A DNA stretch of 64,000 bases from Amblyomma americanum (lineage: Eukaryota; Arthropoda; Arachnida; Ixodida; Ixodidae): the NCBI RefSeq assembly GCF_052857255.1, contig NW_027526501.1, positions 1 to 64,000 on the forward strand. Direction: 5' to 3'. The position numbers and the translations under genes were made by a program. The notes below the pieces were generated by a model that was given only the letters and a program-made list of their open reading frames with translations, was not told the DNA's origin and did not search any database. Within the stretch, counting starts at the first letter, position 1. Each line of letters begins with the position of its first letter. This document shows, piece after piece, positions 52,701-61,400 of this stretch.

Positions 52701-52850
52701 TGATACGCGTCAAAACTTTTTCTCATAACTGCGCGAAAAGCATGTATTCGTGCCTAATACAACGAAACAAGCTGTTTTACACCAAAACGAGCTAGATATG
52801 AACACATCGGACTTACAAGTGTCCATGTGATACGCGTCAAAACTTTTTCT
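49718..52850 (+). repeat. Satellite array (middle block, between the two LINEs)
   Basis: This is the same ~129-bp satellite in the same orientation. It resumes at AGAACGAAACAAG directly after the 5' end of the minus-strand LINE and stops in TCAAAACTTTTTCT at the plus-strand LINE. Its monomer order from about 50,024 to 51,361 follows the blocks beginning at 17,781, 21,947 and 27,052, including the variant with CTCTCGAGCG. This block therefore belongs to the same higher-order family as the left array. Confidence 0.96.
52837..52850 (+). repeat. Left target-site duplication of the I-clade LINE
   Basis: TCAAAACTTTTTCT, part of the satellite monomer, lies immediately before the element and is repeated exactly at 58,462-58,475. 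Confidence 0.92.
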
Positions 52851-53401
52851 TCCCCGCAGGGGGGCGCCTGCAGCTTGCAGGCGTCGCGACGGTGAGCGGC
52901 GACACCGCGGGTTCCCGAGCATCCGCAGGGACATCCCCGCAAGGGGATGATGGTGAACTGTGCATCACCACGGACCCGAGCACCCGCGCCTCGCCGTGCG
53001 TGGCATTGCCGTGTCCGGGGAAAAGGGGATCCTGGTGGTTGAGCCGATGCCGAGCGTTTGGACCCTTAAGGCCCCTTGGCAAAGGCAACACACCACTTTG
53101 GCCCCAGCTTCCTGCAGACGGCACCTCCGGCCTGACCCGACCGGGGGGAATCGGCAGTCGCCTTTTCCTATCCTCCTCTCCATCTTTCACTTTCCTATCT
53201 CTGTCTCACAACTCTTCTATATCCTACTCACTTCTTGGTTTTTCCTGTTTTCCTGGCGGCGAGGGTTAACCTTGTGTGACCAACTGCCCTGAGTTGAGTC
53301 ATATTTGGTTATAGTTAAGGTGTACAGCTGGCGTGGGCAGGACTTGCTTTCAAGTTCCTGTCCCGTCCCCTTGTTGGACTCCGTGGTGGGTGGCTGGCAC
53401 C
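52851..53401 (+). promoter_or_regulatory. Structured 5' UTR of the I-clade LINE
   Basis: About 550 nt precede ORF1, much more GC-rich than the satellite. Perfect short inverted repeats are visible: CGCCTGCA-GCT-TGCAGGCG (52,865-52,883) and CATCCCC-GCAA-GGGGATG (52,932-52,949, with a GNRA-type loop). Shorter ones are CCCC-GCA-GGGG at the extreme 5' end, CGGG-TT-CCCG near 52,908, and TGGTGA/TCACCA around 52,950-52,975. Upstream ATGs occur at 52,947, 52,950 and 53,047. A pyrimidine-rich stretch lies at about 53,159-53,208. I-group elements carry internal promoters at their 5' end; a promoter here is inferred. Frames on both strands here appear to be chance openings in GC-rich DNA. Confidence 0.7.
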
Positions 53402-54613
53402 ATGACCGAAAAACTAAATTTTTTCATGGCTCCACCCTTATCCAAACCTGATCGCTCTCTAAAAAGAGGGCGGAACGAAGCAGCTGATTTTTTCTCAAAA
53501 AAGAGACAAACATTTTCAAAGTTCCACGTAATCCACAGTGAAAGTGACGGAATACAGGCAAGAATATTATCCCCATTCCTTGTGTCAAAATACTTAACCG
53601 ATACCTTGGGCCCTGGCTACAAGGTCTCAAAAATGTCCAGAGGCGACTTACTTCTTGAGCTACGCGACAGCATCCAGTGTTCAAAACTCTCCAACATTGC
53701 GTCTATAGGGGACATCTCTGTCTCAGTTACCCCCCACCGATCTCTAAACACAGTCCGAGGTGTAATCTCGGAATCAGACTTTATCCATATCACAGAAGCT
53801 GAAATGCTTGAAGGGCTTACCGACCAGAATGTAATCGAGGTTCACCGAATCAAGATCCGCAAGGATAACAAAGAAATAGATACCAAACACATGGTCCTCA
53901 CATTTAATACCAGTACCTTGCCCGAAACGATCGAAGTTGGATACTTGAAAGTCAACGTCAGACATTATATACCCAATCCCCGCCGATGTTTCAACTGTCA
54001 AAAGTTTGGCCACGGCTCACAAAGTTGCCGCGGCCGCAAAACCTGCGCGAAATGCGCTTCGAAAGACCAGCATTCTGAGGAATGTGACGCAGCACTGCGC
54101 TGCGTAAACTGCGAAGGAGACCATGCAGCGTACTCCAGGGCATGTCCGTCCTGGAAAAAAGAAAAGGAAATAATTACCATAAAGACAAAAGAAAACATTT
54201 CATTCAAAGAAGCAAGGAGGCGTTTTGCGCTTACGAACACATTCTCTTTCACAGCAAAACCCAACTTCGCTGATGTGGTGCGCGGGGGCGTAGCACCACA
54301 CAGCTCTACGGCACCTGCTGAGGCTGCTTTCACAGAGCCAGTGGCAGGGCCATCCACGCCCCGGGCAGGGACAGCGAAGGCTGCTCTGCCACCCTCAAAG
54401 CAGGGAGCGCCGGTCCATGGGTCGGCATCCCGCAGGACCTCCCCCCGTCGGGAGAGGCCTGAAACTAACACAACCGCGGGCCCTCCGCGGTTCTCCAGCA
54501 CCTCGGTTGAGGTGATGGATACAGCACCCACTCCGCCTCCACTACAGAGGCGGAACAGCTCTCTTGAGCGGAAAAAAGACAGACCCCTCATAACGGGCCC
54601 ACCACATAAGTAA
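53402..54613 (+). CDS. I-clade LINE ORF1: zinc-knuckle nucleic-acid-binding protein (403 aa)
   Basis: This gag-like protein would bind the element RNA and help deliver it to the target. I chose the ATG at 53,402 (ACCATGA context, good for initiation). The frame is open 23 codons further upstream but without an ATG. The first ~190 residues begin MTEKLNFFMAPP and contain a basic KRGR segment. Three zinc knuckles follow: C196-x2-C199-x4-H204-x4-C209, C215-x2-C218-x5-H224-x3-C228 and C234-x2-C237-x3-H241-x6-C248. The third has the CVNC-EGDHAAYSRAC form common in I and jockey-type elements. The C-terminal ~130 residues are rich in Pro, Ser, Ala and Arg and look disordered. The frame is intact to TAA, and ORF2 starts 32 nt downstream. 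Confidence 0.92.
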   Translation: MTEKLNFFMAPPLSKPDRSLKRGRNEAADFFSKKRQTFSKFHVIHSESDGIQARILSPFLVSKYLTDTLGPGYKVSKMSRGDLLLELRDSIQCSKLSNIASIGDISVSVTPHRSLNTVRGVISESDFIHITEAEMLEGLTDQNVIEVHRIKIRKDNKEIDTKHMVLTFNTSTLPETIEVGYLKVNVRHYIPNPRRCFNCQKFGHGSQSCRGRKTCAKCASKDQHSEECDAALRCVNCEGDHAAYSRACPSWKKEKEIITIKTKENISFKEARRRFALTNTFSFTAKPNFADVVRGGVAPHSSTAPAEAAFTEPVAGPSTPRAGTAKAALPPSKQGAPVHGSASRRTSPRRERPETNTTAGPPRFSSTSVEVMDTAPTPPPLQRRNSSLERKKDRPLITGPPHK

Positions 54614-54645
54614 ATCTCCTTTTATTTTCACTCAAAAGCACAAGC

Positions 54646-55764
54646 ATGGCTTTTTTAATTCAATGGAATTGCAGAGGACTTATGCGGAATTATAGTGACA
54701 TAACACATATTTTAGGGTCAATGTTACCCATAGTTTTATGTCTTCAGGAGACCAATCTTGGTCCACAACATGTACATATCCTGAAACATTATCAAACTTT
54801 TAGACGCGATCGCGAGCAGGCAAATCGACTTTCAGGAGGCGTCGCAATTGTCGTCCAAAGCGGAGTCTCTGCTCGAGAAATCAAGCTCAATACAAAACTT
54901 GAGGCGGTTGCAGTCAGCATCGTCAGCTATAAAACACTAACAATCTGTTCCGTATACATTCCTCCACATTTTACACTAACAGTCCATGATCTAGAAGAAT
55001 TGATAGATGAACTTCCAGAGCCATATCTGGTAGTTGGGGATTTTAACGCTCACTCCCCTTTTTGGGGAAGCGAGCGCTGCGACTCTAGGGGGCAAACAAT
55101 TGAAGATTTTATCCTCTCAAATAACATCTGCCTTTTAAATACACGAAAAGCAACTTATTGTTGCCCAAGCTCGGCAAAAATGAGCTTTCTCGATTTAGCT
55201 TTCGCATCACCATCGCTTTTTAACGATTTTAAATGGGATGTTTTAAATGACCCCCTTGGAAGTGATCACCTACCTATTATCATCAGCCTCTCATCGTCTA
55301 CTGCAGTCATCCCCACAAGACCACGGCGCTGGAAACTTCACCTCGCCGACTGGTCACTTTTTACAGCAAGTGCCACACTAGAAAAAGAATTTTGTGAAGA
55401 TCTCAGCATAGACGAAATTAATGGAAAATTTACTACATGCATAATATCCGCCGCTACACTAGCCATACCACAAACAACAGGCCTCGTACACAAAAAACAT
55501 AAAGTATGGTGGACACAAGAATGCACATTGGCAAAAAAACAACAAAATAAAGCTTGGGGCTCTCTGCGTCGGTATCCCACAGCGGAGAACTTGATTGCCT
55601 TTAAAAGGGCCAAGGCCAGAGCGCGATTCGTTCGGAGAAACGCCGAGAAATCCTCGTGGCAGAAATATGTGTCCTCTATAATCAGCTCAATAACCTCAAA
55701 AAAATGTGGGAAAAAGTTCGAAGATTCAGTAGTGACCATACCCCTTTCACACTTCCTCTGTTGA
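54646..55764 (+). pseudogene. I-clade LINE ORF2, 5' part: endonuclease (ends after frameshift)
   Basis: This is the first part of the LINE enzyme, starting at ATG 54,646 in a favourable context (AGCATGG). An APE-type endonuclease covers about residues 1-225: QWNCRG (N8), LQET (E35), GDFNAH (D132, N134), FLDLAF (D183) and GSDH (D207, H208), all catalytic residues present. A linker follows with WWTQEC and RARFVRRN. The true protein frame is left at the A run 55,698-55,704. Beyond it this frame reads out-of-phase residues and stops at 55,764. The correct continuation is one base back, in the frame of the RT. Together the two parts would make about 1,240 codons, normal for an I-type ORF2. Confidence 0.9.
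55698..55704 (+). other. Frameshift site at a run of seven A
   Basis: The endonuclease frame reads TCA AAA AAA TGT. The RT frame resumes at ATG TGG GAA, needing either one more A or a -1 slip. The zero-frame reading xxA AAA AAA also matches the canonical -1 slippery heptamer. Confidence 0.85.
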
Positions 55765-58361
55765 CTACACCCGGGACACAAACATCATTAGAAGAACAGG
55801 CCAACATACTAGGTGATCATTTTGCTGAAGTTTCCAGTTCGTCCAATTACACAAACACGTTCCAGAAGTACAAAGCAATAGCAGAAAAACAAAAACTTCC
55901 ATTTGCAGCAGGTATGAACGAGAACTACAATCAACCCATCACACTCCAGGAATTGATTAAGGCATTATCTTGTGGTAAAAAGACAGCACCAGGCCCAGAT
56001 AATGTGCATTACGCTATGCTCGCGCATCTCTCTGAGGCTGCCGTGCAGGCATTGTTGAACTTCTTTAACAAAATATGGATGACTGGCAGAATACCTGAGG
56101 AGTGGAAGGAAGCAATAATAGTACCTTTTCTGAAACCCGGAAAACAACCAACAAGTCCTAACAATTACAGACCGATAGCCGTCACCAGCTGCATCGCTAA
56201 ATCTTTCGAAAGCATAGTAAACATTAGACTGACCTTCACACTTGAATCTCGTCGACTCTTAGATTTACATCAATGTGGATTTAAGAAAGCATGCTCGACC
56301 ACTGATCACCTTGTCCGCCTTGAAAACACCATCCGAGAGGCGTTCATCCACAAACAGCACTGTATCGGTGTCTTCTTCGATTTGGAGAAGGCATATGATA
56401 CCGCGTGGAAGTTTGGCATCCTCCATGACCTAGCAGATCTAGGGATCCGCGGCAGGATGCTGAACTGCTTGAACGACTTCCTGACTAACCGCACATTCAG
56501 AGTCCGTCTGAGAGCAACTCTATCAACGACATTCGCCCAAGAGAATGGCGTACCCCAGGCATGCATTTTAAGTACGACGCTCTTTATAGTAAAAATGAAT
56601 TCTTTAGCCAAAGTAATACCTAAGTCCGTAATGTATTCAGTTTATGTAGATGACATACAGATAGCATACACTTCTTCCAACATACTGTCCTGCGAGAGAC
56701 AAATACAAATCACACTAAATAAACTGGCTGCTTGGGCACAGAAAAATGGATTCAAGTTCTCCCCTCAACAAACAGTAGCTGTTTTATTCTCATTACGACG
56801 AGGCCTACAGGTCGATCCCAATCTGTGCTTGAATCAAACCACACTGCCAGTCAAACAGGAACATAAAGTTTTAGGCGTCACTTTTGACAAGAAACTTACA
56901 TTTCTGTCACACATTAACAACCTGAAAAAGAAAGCATCCCAAGCCCTCAATGTATTAAAGGTAATCTCGCGAAAACGGTGGGGGTCCGATAGAGCATGCC
57001 TACTGCAAATATATCGCTCTTTTGTGCGCTCCAAGCTGGACTACGGGTGTGTGGTATATGGTTCGGCAAGAGCATCCTACTTGAAACGACTGGACCCTGT
57101 TCATAATCTTGGTTTGCGCCTATCAACTGGAGCTTATAGAACATCCCCGGTAAAGAGTCTTTACGTTGAAGCTTATGAGCCCACACTAGAGGATAGAAGA
57201 GTCACACTAACATGCACGTACATCCTAAAAACCCCTTCTCTCCCTAAACATCTCTGCTATCCCATTGTTACCAAGTGCCCATCTAGGAGATTATTCAATA
57301 ATAAACCACATTTTATCAGGCCACTAATAATGCGCTTTGAAGATAAATGTGAAGACTTAGCAGTGCTGGACGCCCTACCTAATATTGCACAAAGACATGA
57401 ATATCTACCACCATGGTACAGCCTTCCTTCAGTGTGCGACTTCACATTGATACACGTAAACAAAGAGAAAATACCACACGAGCACATACTGCAAGAGTTC
57501 TTTGCACTACAAGAAAAATATGACACTGACACCGAATTTTACACTGATGGCTCAAAAACAGAAAGTCATGTCGGAAGTGCAGTAATTCAAGGAACAAATG
57601 AAAAAATGATACGATTGCCACAGTATGCATCGGTATTTACTGCAGAGTGTTATGCCATCTTTGTAGCTGTAGAACAAATAGTAAAACAAAACATAAAAAA
57701 TAGCATCATTTACACCGATTCACTCAGTATGCTAAAAGCGCTGCATTCTACAAACGCTGCTGAACCCATAATAGGAAAAATCATACATAACATAGTTAAA
57801 ATTACAAAGCAAAAACATAACATTATATTCTGCTGGGTCCCTAGCCATGTTGCAATTTTAGTTAATGAGAGAGCAGATGCTTGCGCAGCACAAGCTAGAA
57901 TTGGCCATATAAAACAAGTTAACATACCACAGAGGGATTTTTCTAAATTACTGCACAGTAAACTCAGGAATAAGTGGCAGATTGCATGGGACGAACAAAC
58001 AAACAACAAACTACATTCTATAAAACCTGTTTTGGGAGAATGGAGATCATGTACACATCAGGAGCGTTTCATAGAAGTTATTTTGTGTCGACTACGCATT
58101 GGACACTCACACCTTACTCACAACTTCTTACTGACAAAAAAAGGCAAACCTCTCTGCGAAATGTGTGGCGATGAACTCACGGTAAACCACATTTTAATTG
58201 TGTGCAAGAAACTGGAACAACTGAGGAAAAAATATTTCACAACATTGTACAATGAATACATCCCACTACACCCCATGTTACTTTTAGGAGATCAAGCACT
58301 GGTTGATTTTTCTAGCATTTTTAAATTTCTCAGAGAAGCCAATGTTTTATACAAACTTTAG
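55704..58361 (+). pseudogene. I-clade LINE ORF2, 3' part: reverse transcriptase, RNase H, CCHC
   Basis: The second part of the enzyme is in the shifted frame, which is open from 55,656; I start it at the ATG inside the A run. Residue numbers count from 55,656. The reverse transcriptase shows NNYRPIAVTS, FFDLEKAYD (D242), NGVPQACILSTTLF and YVDD (Y330-D333; 56,643-56,654). PQA replaces the usual PQG. RNase H follows with YTDGS (D631), AECYAI (E664), YTDSLS (D688) and WVPSHVAILVNERAD (D741), so the four acidic residues are present. The GI-x-GNE loop is altered to AILVNE. The C-terminus has C-x2-C-x7-H-x4-C (CEMCGDELTVNHILIVC), usual for this group. The frame runs intact to TAG at 58,359-58,361. 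RNase H would remove the RNA strand after first-strand synthesis. Confidence 0.92.
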
Positions 58362-58461
58362 ATATAAAAAGCGTAACCTTTAACAAAAGCTCTAACCGTG
58401 TGTTTGGCGCATCATAGCCTAAGTTGCTTTTGCGCCATTAAAATCAATATAAATAACTAAC
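58362..58461 (+). other. 3' UTR of the I-clade LINE with terminal hairpin
   Basis: About 100 nt follow the ORF2 stop. The perfect inverted repeat TGGCGCA (58,405-58,411) and TGCGCCA (58,431-58,437) would form a 7-bp stem with a 19-nt loop close to the 3' end, a likely RT recognition structure. The element then ends ATTAAAATCAATATAAATAA and CTAAC. There is no long poly-A. Confidence 0.8.
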
Positions 58462-58475
58462 TCAAAACTTTTTCT
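58462..58475 (+). repeat. Right target-site duplication of the I-clade LINE
   Basis: This is an exact copy of 52,837-52,850, after which the satellite continues with CTCATAACTTCGCG. The bases just outside the 14-mer differ on the two sides (G left, C right), so the duplication is 14 bp. Confidence 0.92.
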
Positions 58476-61400
58476 CTCATAACTTCGCGAAAAGCATGTA
58501 TTCGTGCTTAATACAACGAAACAAGCTGTTTTAGACCAAAACGAGATAGATATGAACACATCGGTTTTACAAGGGACCGTGTGATACGCGTCAAAACTAT
58601 TTCTCTCATAACTGTGCGAAAAGCATGTATTCGTGCTTAATACAACGAAACAAGCTGTTTTAGACCAAAAGGATCTAGATATGAACACATCGGTTTTACA
58701 AGTGTCCCTGTGATACGCGTCAAAACTTTTTCTCTTATAACTGCGCGAAAAGCATGTATTCGTGATTAGAACAACGACACAAGTTGTTTTAGACCGAAAC
58801 GAGCTAGATCTAAACACATCGGTTTTGCAAGAGTCCGAGTGTTACGCGTCAATAAGTTTCTCTCATAAGTGCGCGAAAAGCATGTATTCGTGATTAAAAC
58901 AAAGAAAAAGCTGTTTTAGACCGAAACAGGCTAAATCTGAACATCGGTTTACAAGTGTCAGTGTGATACGCATCAAAACGTTTTCTCATAACTGCGCGAA
59001 AAGCATGTATTCGTGCTTAATAGAACGAAACAAGCAGTTTTAGACCGCAACGAGCTAAATCTGAACACATCGGTTTTACAAGTGTCCGTGTGATACGCGT
59101 CAATATTTTTTCTCTCATAACTGCGCAAAAAGCGTGTATTCGTACCTAAAACAACGAGACAAGCTGTTTTAGACCGAAAGGAGTTAAATCTGAACACATC
59201 GATTTTACAAGTGTCCATGTGATACGCGTCAAAACTTTTTCTAATAACTGCGCGAAAAGCATGTATTCGTGCTTAATACAACAAAACAAGCTGTTTTAGT
59301 ACGAAGTGAGCTAGATATGAGCAACGGTTTACAAGTGTCCGTGTGATACGCGTCAAAACTTTTTCTCTCATAATTGCGAAAACGTGCTTACGTGCTCTCA
59401 TAACGTGCTTAATACAACGAAACAAGCTGTTTTACACCGAAAAGAGCTAAATCTGAACACATCGGTTATTTGTGTCTCTGTGATACGCCTCAAAACCGTT
59501 TTCTCTTAAAACTGCGCGCAAAGCATGTATTCGTGCTTAATACAACAAAACAAGCTGTTTTAGACCGAAGTGAGCTAGATATGAACACCGGTTTTACAAG
59601 TGTCCGTGTGATACGCGTCAAAACTTTTTCTCTCATAAGTGCGCGAAAAGCATGTATTCTTGCTTAATACAACGAAACAAGCTGTTTAAGACCAAAACGA
59701 GCTAGATCTGAACACATCGGTTTTAAGTGTTCGTGTGATACGCGTCAAAACTTTTCCTCTCATAACTGCGCGAAAAGCACGTATTCGTGCTTAATACAAC
59801 AAAACAAGCTGTTTTGGACAACAATGAGCTAGATATGAACACCGGTTTTACAAGTGTCCGTGTGATACGCGTCAAAACTTTTTCTCTCATAACTGAGCGA
59901 AAATCATGCATTCGTGCTTAATACAACGAAAGAAGCTGTTTTAGATCAAAACGAGCTAGATATGAACACATCGGTTTTACAAGTGACCGTGTGATACGCG
60001 TCAAAACTTTTTCTCTCATAACTGCGCGAAAAGCATGTATTCGTGCTTAATACAACGAAACAAGCTGTTTTAGACCGAAACGAGCTAAATCTGAACACAT
60101 CGGTTATACGTGTCCCTGTGATACGCGTCAAAAGTTTTTCTCTCATAACTGCGCGGAGAGGATGTATTCGTGATTAAAACAAAGAAACAAGCTGTTTTAG
60201 AACGAAACGAGCTAAATCTGAACATCGGTTTACAAGTGTCAGTGTGATACGCGTCAAAACATTTTCTCATAACTGCGCGAAAAGCATGTATTCGTGCTTA
60301 ATACAACGAAACAAGGTGTTTTAGACCGAAACGAGCTAAATGTGAACACATCGGTTTTACAAGCGTCCGTGTGATACGCGTCAATGTTTTTTCTCTCATA
60401 ACTGCACGAAAAGTATGTATTCGTGCCTAATACAACGAAACAAGCTGTTTTACACCAAAACGAGCTAGATATGAACACATCGGTTTTACAAGTGACCGTC
60501 TGATACGCGTCAAAACGTTTCCTCTCATAACTGCGCGAAAAGCATGTATTTGTGCTTAATACAACGAGACAAGCTGTTTTAGATCGAAACGAGCTAGATC
60601 TAAACAGATCGGTTTTGCGAGTCCGAGTGATACGCGTCAAAACTTTTCTCTCATAACTGCGCGAAAAGCATGTATTCGTGATTAAAACAACGAAAAAAAG
60701 CTGTTTTAGACTGAAACAAGCTAGATCTAAACACATCGGTTTACATGTGTCAGTGTGATACGCGTCGAAACGTTTTCTCATAACTGCGCGAAAAGCATGT
60801 ATTCGTGTTTAAAACAACGAAACAAGCTGTTTTAGACCGAAAGGAGCTAAATCTGAACACATCGGTTTTACAAGTGTCCATGTGATACGCGTCAAAACAT
60901 TTTCTCATAACTGCGCGAAAAGCATGTATTCGTGCTTAATAGAACGAAACAAGCTGTTTTAGACCGAAACGAGCTAAATCTGAACACATCGGTTTTACAA
61001 GTGTCCATGTGATACGCGTCAAAACTTTTTCTCTCATAACTGCGCGAAAAGCATGTATTCGTGCTTAATACAACGAAACAAGCTGTTTTAGACCAAAACG
61101 AGCTAGATATGAACACATCGGTTTTACAAGTGACCGTGTGATACGCGTCAAAACTTTTTCTCTCATAACTGCGCGAAAAGCATGTATTCGTGCTTAATGC
61201 AACGAAACAAGCTGTTTTAGACCAAAAGGATCTAGATATGAACACATCGGTTTTACAAGTGTCCCTGTGATACGCGTCAAAACTTTTTCTCTCATAACTG
61301 CGCGAAAAGCATGTATTCTTGCTTAAAACGACGAAACAAGCTGTTTTAGACCGAAGCGAGTTAAATCTGAACACATCGGTTTTACAAGTGTCCATGTGAT

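Larger units (their letters stand above)
52851..58461 (+). mobile_element. I-clade non-LTR retrotransposon with RNase H (plus strand)
   Basis: This LINE of about 5.6 kb is close to full length, inserted in the satellite and flanked by the 14-bp duplication TCAAAACTTTTTCT (52,837-52,850 and 58,462-58,475). It has a GC-rich structured 5' UTR, ORF1 with three zinc knuckles, and ORF2 with endonuclease, reverse transcriptase, RNase H and a C-terminal CCHC. The short 3' UTR ends ATAAATAACTAAC rather than in poly-A. Zinc-knuckle ORF1 plus RNase H is typical of the I group. ORF2 carries a one-base frameshift, so this copy is probably not autonomous unless frameshifting occurs. Matching uninterrupted satellite exists at about 5,080-5,093, which shows the pre-insertion state. 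Confidence 0.93.

Noticed and set aside
52754..53292. Several overlapping frames of 70-125 codons on both strands in the 5' region of the plus-strand LINE
   Set aside because: They are chance openings in a GC-rich structured UTR, some crossing the satellite/LINE junction, with no recognisable domain and mutual overlap.
53333..53401. Upstream extension of the zinc-knuckle ORF1 by 23 codons
   Set aside because: It begins at GTG, while an ATG in a good context lies at 53,402; eukaryotic initiation there is more likely.
53998..54591. A 197-codon minus-strand frame opposite the zinc-knuckle ORF1
   Set aside because: It is the antisense shadow of a well-supported coding region with a biased GC-rich 3' part.
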